Assembly (NCBI GenBank): GCA_964480635.1
Contig: CAYZQE010000025.1
Coordinates: 1-26,788, forward strand
Reading direction: 5' to 3'
Origin: CAYZQE01 sp964480635
Lineage (GTDB): Bacteria; Pseudomonadota; Gammaproteobacteria; GCA-001735895
DNA: 26,788 bases
A model generated the notes under the pieces. It worked only from the letters and a program-made list of their open reading frames with translations. It did no database searches and was not told the origin of the DNA. The translations under genes and the position numbers were made by a program. Shown here in pieces: positions 15,880 through 23,632 of this stretch; within the stretch, counting starts at the first letter, position 1; each line of letters begins with the position of its first letter.

Positions 15880-16488
15880 CTATTTAGACACCATCACCAT
15901 CGCAGGACGAATTAATCTATCCTTAATGACATAACCTTTTTGCATCACAGCCATTACCATATTGGGCTCATGTTCTGCTGATTCTTGCATTGACATGGCT
16001 TGATGCTTTTCAGGATCAAATTTTTCACCCACGGGATCAATCGCTTCAATGCCATTTTTTTCGAGCATTTGTTTAAACATAGACATGGTCATTTCCATGC
16101 CTTCTTTTATGCTTTGTAAATTTGCATTATCACCATCAGAGGCAGCAATACCCATTTCCATGCTGTCGCAAACAGGGAGCAAAGCTTCTGAAAAGTTTTT
16201 AACGGCATATTTATGCGCATTTTCAACATCACGCTGTGAGCGTTTACGATGATTGTCCATTTCGGCATTAAGGCGTACGATTTGATCCCAATAGTCTTTA
16301 ATTTTTAATTGGGCCTCCGCTAATTCATTAGCAATATCTGACTCTGAATTTTCTGCCTGTTCATTTTCACTGGCAATAATGTCAACTTCTTGAGTTTCTT
16401 CTATATTGCTATCAACAGCATTCATTTCAACTGTCTCTTCAGTTTTTGCTGTAGCTTCTAAATCATCGTTTTTAAGCGTGTCAGACAT
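15880..16488 (-). CDS. grpE: Nucleotide exchange factor GrpE
   Basis: Releases ADP from DnaK. The protein has 202 aa. An acidic, disordered N-terminus (1-50) leads into the long dimerising helix (about 53-100, with the KDYWDQIVRLNAEMDNHRKR block) and then the beta domain that contacts DnaK. That domain includes the conserved GVEKFDP-like segment, here VGEKFDPEKHQAMSM, and VMQKGYVIKDRLIRPAMVMV at the end. AGGAA precedes the ATG. It lies 41 nt after hrcA, in the same transcript. Confidence 0.96.
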   Translation of the reverse strand: MSDTLKNDDLEATAKTEETVEMNAVDSNIEETQEVDIIASENEQAENSESDIANELAEAQLKIKDYWDQIVRLNAEMDNHRKRSQRDVENAHKYAVKNFSEALLPVCDSMEMGIAASDGDNANLQSIKEGMEMTMSMFKQMLEKNGIEAIDPVGEKFDPEKHQAMSMQESAEHEPNMVMAVMQKGYVIKDRLIRPAMVMVSK

Positions 16489-16529
16489 AAGTTTTTCCTA
16501 GAATTGAATAATGCTAGAAAAGGTAGGGA

Positions 16530-17570
16530 TTACTTTTGAGTATTCAAGGCAGAACTGAGTAATTTTGCCGTCACATCAACAACGGGGATCACCTTATTAT
16601 AGTCAAGACGAGTTGGGCCAATCACGCCCAATACACCTAGCACTTTGCCATCAACCGAATAAGGCGCACTAATAACACTGCAATCATGTAATACAGAGTA
16701 ACCGGATTCACTGCCGATAAAGATTTCGACGCCATCGGCGTTATGACAACTATCGAGCAAATGCAACAAATCTTCTTTTTGGTGAAATGAGTCAAATAAG
16801 CTTTTAAGCTTGGTCATATCCGACAGCTCTCTAAACTGCATTAGGTTGGTTTCACCGGACATGAGTAAATCTTCATCACTTGTAGAAGAACACGCATTAT
16901 CCATCACATCCATGACCGATATCATCATGTCATTCACTTCATTTTTTAAGTGGTGCATTTGAGCCAGCACTTCATTTTTTGCACTACTAAAGTCTTTACC
17001 GACAAAAAAGGTATTAATTAATTGCGCCGACTGTTGCAGCTCGTCTTGGTTAAAACTTCGTTTTAGCTCGATTATTTTGTTATGCACTTCATCTTTATTA
17101 AGCACTAATACCACTAAAATTCTCGTATCTGATAACTTAATAAACTCTATTTGCTTGATCGTTGACTGAGCCGTTTTATTGAGTGTAATCAACCCCGTTA
17201 GCTGGGTCATTTGCGACAACATGCCCGATGCAGACTGAATTAAGTCTGAGCTTGAATGTTCTTTTGCAAACGCTTGTTCAACCGAAAGCTCGGTATGCTT
17301 ACCTGCGTTCTTCACCTCTAATAGTGAATCAATAAAGAATCGATAGCCCGCATCAGTGGGCACTCGGCCTGCCGAAGTATGCGGTGAGTCAACTAAGCCT
17401 AAATCTTCTAGCTTAGCCATGATGTTTCGAATCGTTGCCGAACTCACATCTAATGCACTGCACTGCGCTAAGGCTTTTGAGCCAACGGGTTGACCATCTT
17501 TGCTATAAGACGTAATTAAACTTTTTAATAAGGTTTGAGCGCGTGGGTCTAGCTCTAATTTTTCGGCCAT
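16530..17570 (-). CDS. hrcA: Heat-inducible transcription repressor HrcA
   Basis: Repressor that normally binds the CIRCE operator of chaperone operons. The protein has 346 aa. The N-terminal winged helix contains DVSSATIRNIMAKLEDLGLV followed by SPHTSAGRVPTDAGYRFFID, the family hallmark. A GAF-like ligand domain follows, ending GVLGVIGPTRLDYNKVIPVV. No Shine-Dalgarno is evident. It leads hrcA-grpE-dnaK-dnaJ and is divergent from nadK, with a 60-bp gap. No CIRCE (TTAGCACTC-N9-GAGTGCTAA) is visible before hrcA, grpE, dnaK or dnaJ, so its targets may lie elsewhere, for example at groESL. Confidence 0.96.
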   Translation of the reverse strand: MAEKLELDPRAQTLLKSLITSYSKDGQPVGSKALAQCSALDVSSATIRNIMAKLEDLGLVDSPHTSAGRVPTDAGYRFFIDSLLEVKNAGKHTELSVEQAFAKEHSSSDLIQSASGMLSQMTQLTGLITLNKTAQSTIKQIEFIKLSDTRILVVLVLNKDEVHNKIIELKRSFNQDELQQSAQLINTFFVGKDFSSAKNEVLAQMHHLKNEVNDMMISVMDVMDNACSSTSDEDLLMSGETNLMQFRELSDMTKLKSLFDSFHQKEDLLHLLDSCHNADGVEIFIGSESGYSVLHDCSVISAPYSVDGKVLGVLGVIGPTRLDYNKVIPVVDVTAKLLSSALNTQK

Positions 17571-17630
17571 ATTAAATTTATTAAGAATGTAATTTCATTA
17601 AAAATCAATAATGCCTTATCATCCCATGAT

Positions 17631-18509
17631 ATGCCAACACAGATTTCGTCATTCACCAATATTGCGCTCATTGTTTTCAAAAATGACGAGACCATCTTGC
17701 CTGTATTACAGAGCATTCAATCGTTACTGCAACACCAATCTAGCATTCTTATTTATGCGCCTAATCTGAAAGAAATTCCTGCGTCTTTTAAAACTGCAAC
17801 CATGCAAGAAATTGGCAACCATGCCGACTTAGCCATATCTGTTGGTGGCGATGGCACATTATTAAATTGCGCCAGAGCACTGGTTGATTTTGCCGTGCCC
17901 ATATTAGGCATAAACTTAGGGCGTCTCGGTTTTTTAGCAGATGTTCCCAGCAACCAAATTAACAGTACGTTAATAGAAATTTTAAAGGGTGAGTTTTCGA
18001 CTGAAGAACGTTTTTTAGTTGAAGGTGAATTAAAAACTAACGCCACAAGTAGCAAGCATCTTGCAATGAATGACATCATCTTACATAGCCATGAAGCTAT
18101 TCGAATGATTGAATTTGAAGTCTTTAGTAATAAACAACTCATCCATAGACAACGCGCTGATGGCTTAATCGTGTCTACGCCCACAGGCTCGACGGCTTAT
18201 TCACTCTCTGGTGGTGGCCCTATTTTACATCCTTCGTTAGATGTTTTAGCCATTGTGCCTATTTGCCCACACACACTCAGCAATCGCCCAATTGTGTTAC
18301 CTGCTGATAAGCAAATTGAAATACGTGTCATTCAATCAAATACGACGGCTCAAATAAGCTTTGATGGTCAATCAAACCATATTATGGAGCCTGAACAAAC
18401 CATCATCATTAGGCGTTACGATAAAACAATTTCTTTACTGCACCCTAAAGATTACAACTATTTTAATATTTTACGTGCCAAATTACACTGGAGTACTCAA
18501 CCTTCATGA
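17631..18509 (+). CDS. nadK: NAD kinase
   Basis: Phosphorylates NAD to NADP in the cytosol. The protein has 292 aa, as in E. coli. The catalytic GGDGTLL motif lies at 72-78 (Asp74), NLGRLGFLADV at about 95-105, and the NAD-binding STPTGSTAYSLSGGGPI segment in the second half. The start at 17631 is the second ATG of an ATGATATG pair; no clear Shine-Dalgarno supports either. The stop overlaps the recN start by 4 bp (ATGA at 18506-18509), so the two are translationally coupled. nadK-recN pairing is common in gammaproteobacteria. Confidence 0.96.
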   Translation: MPTQISSFTNIALIVFKNDETILPVLQSIQSLLQHQSSILIYAPNLKEIPASFKTATMQEIGNHADLAISVGGDGTLLNCARALVDFAVPILGINLGRLGFLADVPSNQINSTLIEILKGEFSTEERFLVEGELKTNATSSKHLAMNDIILHSHEAIRMIEFEVFSNKQLIHRQRADGLIVSTPTGSTAYSLSGGGPILHPSLDVLAIVPICPHTLSNRPIVLPADKQIEIRVIQSNTTAQISFDGQSNHIMEPEQTIIIRRYDKTISLLHPKDYNYFNILRAKLHWSTQPS

Positions 18510-20182
18510 TCTCACAAATCATCATTAAAAATTTCGCCATTATCGATAAACTAGATATTGAGTTAGACATGGGTATGACTGCCCTTACAGGTGAAACAGG
18601 CGCAGGTAAGTCAATTTTATTAAATGCAATACAATTAGTTTTAGGTGATAGAGCCGATTCGGATACCGTTAAATCTGGTTGCGACAAAGCTGAAGTGATC
18701 GTGAGCTTTATCGTCAACGAAAAATCATCCGCACTTATTTGGTTGCGCCATAATGACTTAGATGATGAACAAGATTTAATTATCCGACGAACGATAAATA
18801 GTAATGGTCGTAGTAAAGCTTATATTAATGGCACACCAGCCCCCTTAGCCCAACTCAAGGCGTTAGGCTCCTTATTAGTTGATTTACACGGGCAGCACGA
18901 ACATCAATCTTTACAAAATAGCGACGTTCAAATGGCATTACTGGACAGCAGCTTAGATAAACAAAGCCTCTTAAAAGATGTCTCTTTTGCTTATAAAAGC
19001 TGGCAACACATCAAGAAACAACTAAAAGATATGGTCGCCGGACTAGCTGACAAACAACAACGTATCGATTTGCTGACCTTATACACCCAAGAATTTAATG
19101 AGCTAGCGTTAAAAGATAATGAACTTGTCTCTTTAGAAATTGAACATAAAAAACTCTCCAATGCCGACGAGCTAATTCGCGGCAGCCATGATATCGCCCA
19201 ACTGTTATTCGAGTCAGAAGAGCATTCAATACAAAACCAACTCAATATATGTTTAAGTAAAATTGAACAATTAAGTGGCATGGACGAATCATTAAAAGAG
19301 ACCGCAGGCTTGCTAAATACGGCGGCGATTCAGGTGCAAGAAGCCGTTTCTGAGATCAGCCAATATCAAGACTCTATTGAACACAATACAGAACGTTTAA
19401 ATTGCTTAGACCAACGCATTGCCAGTTGTTATCAGCTCGCCAGTAAACATCATATCTCTACGGATGAGCTCTGTATTTTAGCCGAAAAGCTCAACTTAGA
19501 ACTCGAATCCTTAACCCACAGTGACCATGATAGCGATGCCCACCAAGCATTAGAAATTAAACTTAAAGCTCAGTTTGTTGATCTTGCTAAAACATTAAAT
19601 AAAAAGCGCTTAAAGGCAGCCGCTTCATTATCAAATAACATCACTCAAGCCATGCAAGAACTCAGTATGCAAGGCGGTCAATTTCATATTAAAGTTGAAG
19701 CTGTAACGTCTGAAAAAAGCTATTCGATAGCGGGTATGGATAATGTTCTTTTTGAAATATCAGCAAACCCAGGGCAATCACTAAAGCCTTTAACTCGTGT
19801 AGCCTCAGGAGGTGAATTATCTCGTATGAGTTTAGCTATCCAAGTTATCTTATCTCAATCATCAGACATAGAAACGATGATTTTTGATGAAGTTGATAGT
19901 GGTATTGGTGGTGGTGTTGCCGAAATTGTTGGGCAAAAATTACGTTTAATAGCCCATAACAGGCAAGTTCTTTGTGTCACTCACTTGGCTCAAGTTGCCG
20001 CTCAAGCTCATCATCACTTCCAAGTGATTAAAAGCAAAACAGGCGAAACGACAACAACAAACATTACACCTTTAGCCCCTCAAAAAAGAGTGGATGAAAT
20101 TGCGCGAATGCTAGGAGGTGTCAATATTACTGAACAAACTAAAGCACATGCTTTAGAAATGATACAGCAGGTTAAGCAGTAA
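18506..20182 (+). CDS. recN: DNA repair protein RecN
   Basis: SMC-like ATPase in recombinational double-strand-break repair. The protein has 558 aa. Walker A is GETGAGKS (29-36), and LVDLHGQHEHQSL follows at the end of the N-terminal head segment. Long coiled-coil arms cover about 150-370. The signature VASGGELSRMSLAIQ and Walker B MIFDEVDSGIGG (from 458) form the C-terminal head, followed by CVTHLAQVAAQAHHHF. In E. coli recN is an SOS gene with its own LexA boxes. Here it overlaps nadK and no LexA box is seen upstream. A strong hairpin overlaps its stop codon. Confidence 0.97.
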   Translation: MISQIIIKNFAIIDKLDIELDMGMTALTGETGAGKSILLNAIQLVLGDRADSDTVKSGCDKAEVIVSFIVNEKSSALIWLRHNDLDDEQDLIIRRTINSNGRSKAYINGTPAPLAQLKALGSLLVDLHGQHEHQSLQNSDVQMALLDSSLDKQSLLKDVSFAYKSWQHIKKQLKDMVAGLADKQQRIDLLTLYTQEFNELALKDNELVSLEIEHKKLSNADELIRGSHDIAQLLFESEEHSIQNQLNICLSKIEQLSGMDESLKETAGLLNTAAIQVQEAVSEISQYQDSIEHNTERLNCLDQRIASCYQLASKHHISTDELCILAEKLNLELESLTHSDHDSDAHQALEIKLKAQFVDLAKTLNKKRLKAAASLSNNITQAMQELSMQGGQFHIKVEAVTSEKSYSIAGMDNVLFEISANPGQSLKPLTRVASGGELSRMSLAIQVILSQSSDIETMIFDEVDSGIGGGVAEIVGQKLRLIAHNRQVLCVTHLAQVAAQAHHHFQVIKSKTGETTTTNITPLAPQKRVDEIARMLGGVNITEQTKAHALEMIQQVKQ

Positions 20183-20195
20183 TTGCTTAACCTGC
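20167..20195. terminator. Bidirectional hairpin between recN and fur
   Basis: A perfect 12-bp inverted repeat, GCAGGTTAAGCA and its complement, with a 5-nt loop, spanning the recN stop (20180-20182). It lies between convergent recN and fur. No long T-run follows on either side, but its position and stem strength support a shared terminator or a 3'-end stabiliser. Confidence 0.6.
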
Positions 20196-20214
20196 AACTT
20201 AAAAGTGGCCTTAA

Positions 20215-20625
20215 TTAATCGTCTGTATTTTCAAATTCACCATACAATACCATGGTATGTTCTAAAATTTTAAAGCCATGTTCTTTCGCAATTTCTTTTT
20301 GGCGTTGCTCGATAATTTCATCATAAAATTCAACAACTTTACCGCTTTTCATATCAACTAAATGATCATGGTGCTCACCATCATTTAATTCAAAGACAGC
20401 ATGCCCTCCTTCAAAATGGTGTCTAGTCACCAAACCGGCAGATTCAAATTGTGTCAGCACACGATAAACCGTTGCTAATCCGATATCTTCACCAGAATCT
20501 AATAGCCGTTTAAAAACATCTTCTGCTTTCATATGTCTGAGTGATGACTCTTCTAATAATTGCAAAATTTTCACACGTGGTAGAGTGACTTTTAAACCAG
20601 CATTTTTTAAATCAGATTTTTCCAT
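20215..20625 (-). CDS. fur: Ferric uptake regulator Fur
   Basis: Fe(II)-dependent repressor of iron acquisition. The protein has 136 aa. The winged helix holds GLKVTLPRVKILQLLEE and the recognition region DIGLATVYRVLTQFESAGLV (48-67). The regulatory metal site HHDH is at 85-88. Where many Fur proteins have CxxC after HHDHL, this one has Asp91 and Ser94, so that structural zinc site is absent. The FENTDD C-terminus is short and acidic. It is divergent from bamE, as in many gammaproteobacteria, but the 541-bp gap is enlarged by two repeat elements. Confidence 0.95.
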   Translation of the reverse strand: MEKSDLKNAGLKVTLPRVKILQLLEESSLRHMKAEDVFKRLLDSGEDIGLATVYRVLTQFESAGLVTRHHFEGGHAVFELNDGEHHDHLVDMKSGKVVEFYDEIIEQRQKEIAKEHGFKILEHTMVLYGEFENTDD

Positions 20626-20657
20626 AGTTTTTATTTTATTTATTTGCAGAGGGTAAT

Positions 20658-20673
20658 TATGACACGTATCATA
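20658..20673. promoter_or_regulatory. Imperfect palindrome upstream of fur
   Basis: TATGACACGTATCATA is a 16-bp near-perfect palindrome 33 bp before the fur ATG, in the expected operator zone. It loosely resembles a Fur box (GATAATGATAATCATTATC) only in its TATCAT half. It could be an autoregulatory operator or a site for another dimeric regulator. Confidence 0.3.
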
Positions 20674-20678
20674 TCATT

Positions 20679-20839
20679 AAGGAGCCTCTGAATAACCGCG
20701 ATTAGAGTTTTATTGAGAAAAAATGTGCGTCAAGTTTCGTTAAATGCGTCGTAATAGTTGGCTATTGCGTCGAATTTAACGGAAGTTGTCGTGCATTTTA
20801 GCCAGTAAAAAATAATTGGCGGTTGTTCAGTGTCTCCTT
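20679..20839. repeat. Palindromic element A in the fur-bamE gap
   Basis: A 161-bp element. Its terminal arms (20679-20699 and 20819-20839) match as 21-bp inverted repeats with 3 mismatches. A second nested pair (20723-20745 and 20774-20796) matches at 18 of 23 positions, and AATAG-TTGG-CTATT forms the tip (20753-20766). The whole element folds into one rod. TTAA stands at both edges (20677-20680 and 20838-20841). No reading frame of note. The terminus is related to that of element B. Confidence 0.75.
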
Positions 20840-21102
20840 AAGGAAACCCTGATTAACTGCATAAAGTTTTACGATCTATCAAGCCGTTCTATCCTAGGCG
20901 CAACTTGAAACTAATGACGAGTCCTTAGTGAAAGTTGGAACGACGGAGAGAATGGCTTGATAGCTCGCCCTACGGGTCGTTGCCAAATTACCGTCAGCGT
21001 TGTTATCGAATTTTGTGGTATCTAGATGACACTGCAATTCGATGCCTATCTGACAATAATTTGGCTTAGATAAAAATTATGGAGTTAATCAGGATTTCCT
21101 TA
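20840..21102. repeat. Palindromic element B, two-rod structure, abutting element A
   Basis: A 263-bp element. Its outer arms, measured as 20837-20858 and 21083-21104, are 22-bp inverted repeats with 1 mismatch (core GGAAAYCCTGATTAACT). Inside are two separate hairpins. Rod 1 (20876-20963) has a 15-bp arm with 1 mismatch, then CAACTT/AAGTTG, ACTAA/TTAGT and GAC/GTC. Rod 2 (20982-21065) has a 15-bp arm with 2 mismatches, then ATCGAATT/AATTCGAT and a GTGG...ACAC tip. TTAA stands at both edges and is shared with element A. The layout is a three-way junction. A non-autonomous transposon is likely; a structured RNA is possible. Confidence 0.78.
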
Positions 21103-21166
21103 AGCGTGCGTGAACTTATAGCACTTCTGTCACTCGAAACTCTAACTGTTACCAACTAGCCTCACT

Positions 21167-21469
21167 ATGAAATATTTGCTTTTAATTGCTTTAGTCTCCA
21201 CATTGTCACTCACATCTTGTATTTATCGAATGGATATAGAACAAGGGAATGCAATTGACGAAGAAAAGCTACAAAAGCTATCACTCGGCATGAGTAAAAA
21301 ACAGGTTAAGTTTTTACTGGGTAATCCAGCTATAAAAGATATATTCCATGAGAACAAATGGCATTACTTGCGCACCTTAAAGCATGATAATGGCGCGAAA
21401 ATGGATGCTAAAACAATGGTTTTAGAGTTTGAAGGTAACACTTTAGTTAAAATAACGGGCTCACTTTAA
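21167..21469 (+). CDS. bamE: Outer membrane assembly lipoprotein BamE
   Basis: Lipoprotein of the BAM complex that inserts outer-membrane beta-barrels; formerly SmpA/OmlA. The protein has 100 aa. A lipoprotein signal ends in LTSC, with Cys18 to be lipidated. IYRMDIEQGN follows, the BamE YxxDxxQGN signature, and then LSLGMSKKQVKFLLGNPAIKD, typical of the fold. The fur-bamE-rnfH-ratA order is conserved. Its upstream region begins right after repeat element B (21102), so its promoter must lie within 65 bp or inside the repeat. Confidence 0.94.
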   Translation: MKYLLLIALVSTLSLTSCIYRMDIEQGNAIDEEKLQKLSLGMSKKQVKFLLGNPAIKDIFHENKWHYLRTLKHDNGAKMDAKTMVLEFEGNTLVKITGSL

Positions 21470-21470
21470 A

Positions 21471-21794
21471 CTATTTTTTTCCACCACCTTTTTTAGTTGC
21501 TAAGCCTTTTTTAGCACGTTGACGCCTGACTTCTTTAGGGTCAGCAATTAATGGGCGATAAAGCTCAATTCTGTCACCCTGTTGTAGCTTGTAATCATCT
21601 TTTATTACCTTACCAAAAACCCCCATATCAATAGTATCTAGGTTTAAGTCGACAAAATGAGACTGAATCTCTGATGCTTTTATAGCATCTCTAGCATTAA
21701 GGGATGCATCAATATTTTGTATAAGAATAATTTGCTTATGTTCCAGTGCATACGCTATTTCAATATCAATTTTTTCATCCGCCATGTAATTCAT
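21471..21794 (-). CDS. rnfH: RnfH family protein (UPF0125)
   Basis: A small ubiquitin-fold (MoaD/ThiS-like) protein of unclear function, often next to ratA. It has 107 aa from the ATG at 21794, or 104 from the ATG at 21785 (MADEKIDIEIAYAL). AAGAGCGG before the first ATG slightly favours it. The segment GVFGKVIKDDYKLQQGDRIE with LYRPLIADPKEVRRQRAK is the family signature, and a Lys/Gly-rich tail ends it. The start overlaps the ratA end by 20 bp. It is convergent with bamE, with 1 bp between the two stops. Confidence 0.92.
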   Translation of the reverse strand: MNYMADEKIDIEIAYALEHKQIILIQNIDASLNARDAIKASEIQSHFVDLNLDTIDMGVFGKVIKDDYKLQQGDRIELYRPLIADPKEVRRQRAKKGLATKKGGGKK

Positions 21795-22209
21795 CCGCTC
21801 TTTTACAAAATGAATCCACTAGTGTATTCGCTATTTGATTAAAAACAGGCCCAACAACTATGGCAATAATAGAACTAGAAAATTCATAGCTAAGCTGCAA
21901 ACTGATCTTACTACCTTGATCTGAAATATCACTAAAAACCCATCTTCCTGCTAATTTTTTAAATGGCCCATCTACAAGTTCAAGGTCTATTTGCTTATTC
22001 ACTATCAATATATTTTTAGTTGTAAACGCTTGATTTAAAGGGCCTTTTTTCATAAAAATGCTTGCAGTCATGCTAGTTTCAGTCGAATCAATTATTGTAC
22101 TTTCACTACACCACGGTAAAAACTGAGAATAAAGGTCTACCTTATTCACTATGCTATACATTAACGCTGCTGAATGAGGCACTAGTGCCTGACGCTGTAA
22201 TTCAGGCAT
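21775..22209 (-). CDS. ratA: RatA / Coq10-like START-domain protein
   Basis: A polyketide-cyclase/START-fold protein. E. coli RatA is reported to block 70S assembly as a toxin, while eukaryotic Coq10 relatives bind ubiquinone. The protein has 144 aa. MYSIVNKVDLYSQFLPWCSE, FTTKN and the LVDGPFKKLAGRWVFSD block are family hallmarks, followed by the long helix GPVFNQIANTLVDSFCKRA. Its end overlaps rnfH by 20 bp and its start overlaps the upstream transporter by 8 bp, so the three genes are tightly coupled. smpB, which often flanks ratA, is absent here. Confidence 0.92.
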   Translation of the reverse strand: MPELQRQALVPHSAALMYSIVNKVDLYSQFLPWCSESTIIDSTETSMTASIFMKKGPLNQAFTTKNILIVNKQIDLELVDGPFKKLAGRWVFSDISDQGSKISLQLSYEFSSSIIAIVVGPVFNQIANTLVDSFCKRADELHGG

Positions 22210-23611
22210 TGTTAATAACCCCTAAAGCAGAAAGCCAAACAATAAAAATAAGCGTTGGCGTGACATAGCGAAATACAAAATACACGACTTCAAAGCTTTT
22301 AGGGTTTTGCATGTTTAATAACGACGCTAACTCTTCTTTTTTAACAACCCATGCCATAAAAACAATCATCATGAAGGCTATTAAAGGTTGCAACAAATGA
22401 CTTGCTACATAAATTAAAACATCTTGAAACCCCGCTTCATTAACAAGACGATAAGCATCATTAGCAATTGTTAACTCAATGGTAAAACCAGAGTCTTGCC
22501 AAATCGTATAGGAAAAAATAGCGATAACGCCTATTAACCAAGTTATAATTGAAGCCGTCACCGCAGCTTTAATTCGCGTTAAATAATATTTTTGGGCGAT
22601 ATAAGCAACAAACACTTCTAACAATGCTATCGCCGTTGTGACTGCCGCAATAGTCAGCAATAAATAAAATAAGGCTCCGAACAACTGCCCAAAGGGTAAT
22701 TGTGAAAAAATGAGGGGCAACAATGAAAAAGCCAATTCATCATTCAAACTGGGCATAACATCTAGCGTAAAAACAAAGGCAATAATTGCTAAACCCGTAA
22801 AAATTGAAAATAATAAATCAATTAAAACAACCGCAACACCGCTATAAACAATGGATACATCATCGGGTAGTTTAGAGCCAAAAATCAAAAAAATACCTAA
22901 GCCTACTGATAAGGTATAAAAAGCTTGCTGCATCGCCACCAAAGTGACCGCTAAATTAATTTTAGAAAAATCAGGTACTAAAAGATATTTAACACTACTT
23001 AAATAGTCGCCATAAACCATGGCATACACTAAACCAATTAAAAGCAGAAACAACATAGCCGGCACAATTATCATCAAGATTTTTTGTAAGCCAATTTTAA
23101 TGCCTTGAGCACTGATAAGCAGTAAAATAATGACAAACAATGTATGCCAAAGCATCATCCGCTCTGGATCAGCTTGAAAAGAGGTTAACAGCGTATTAAT
23201 GGCGTTTTTATCGCTATGAGAAAAAAGCCCCGCAGCCGTCTTAAACACAAATGAAAGTGACCAGCCTGCAATAACATTATAAATGGAAAGCACAAGAACA
23301 CTGGCTAAAATAGACAAACTAACAAGCCATTGCCAATGCTTCGAACATTGAAATGATGTTGTTAAATCAGTAAAAATAAACTGTTTTGACTGTCGCCCAA
23401 TTAATAACTCAGAGATTAACAGCGGTAACCCCATCAGCAAAAGACATGCCGCATATAACAAGATATAAGCACCTCCCCCATGCTCGGCAGCCATAATAGG
23501 AAAGACTAAAAAATCTTTCATACTTAATGTCACACCAATCATCACAACAATAAAAGCAGTGCGACTTTGCCATTGAAAGGTAGTAGAGTTTTGCGTATTT
23601 AATTTAGGCAT
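22202..23611 (-). CDS. Divergent sodium-dependent transporter (NSS/SNF family)
   Basis: A 469-aa membrane protein with about eleven or twelve TM segments. It has the NSS layout at the N-terminus: WQSRTAF (14-20), then TM1, then AAEHGGGAYILLYAACLLLM and GLPLLISELLIGRQS. In TM1 the usual GxAVGLGNxxRFP, which holds Na+ and substrate, reads GVTLSMKDFLVFP (26-38). Compared with LeuT, Asn27 becomes Asp33, Gly26 becomes Lys32 and Arg30 becomes Val36. This is a marked departure, so substrate and even sodium coupling are uncertain. It overlaps ratA by 8 bp. Substrate cannot be named. Confidence 0.8.
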   Translation of the reverse strand: MPKLNTQNSTTFQWQSRTAFIVVMIGVTLSMKDFLVFPIMAAEHGGGAYILLYAACLLLMGLPLLISELLIGRQSKQFIFTDLTTSFQCSKHWQWLVSLSILASVLVLSIYNVIAGWSLSFVFKTAAGLFSHSDKNAINTLLTSFQADPERMMLWHTLFVIILLLISAQGIKIGLQKILMIIVPAMLFLLLIGLVYAMVYGDYLSSVKYLLVPDFSKINLAVTLVAMQQAFYTLSVGLGIFLIFGSKLPDDVSIVYSGVAVVLIDLLFSIFTGLAIIAFVFTLDVMPSLNDELAFSLLPLIFSQLPFGQLFGALFYLLLTIAAVTTAIALLEVFVAYIAQKYYLTRIKAAVTASIITWLIGVIAIFSYTIWQDSGFTIELTIANDAYRLVNEAGFQDVLIYVASHLLQPLIAFMMIVFMAWVVKKEELASLLNMQNPKSFEVVYFVFRYVTPTLIFIVWLSALGVINNA

Positions 23612-23632
23612 GAGCTTATTTTAAAACATCTC

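Noticed and set aside
17701..17711. LexA box CTGTATTACAG for recN
   Set aside because: Spacing between CTGT and ACAG is 3 nt instead of 8, and it lies inside nadK far from recN.
20679..21104. tRNA or known riboswitch in the fur-bamE gap
   Set aside because: No tRNA-like T-loop or CCA arm and no recognised riboswitch core; the symmetry is explained by terminal inverted repeats.
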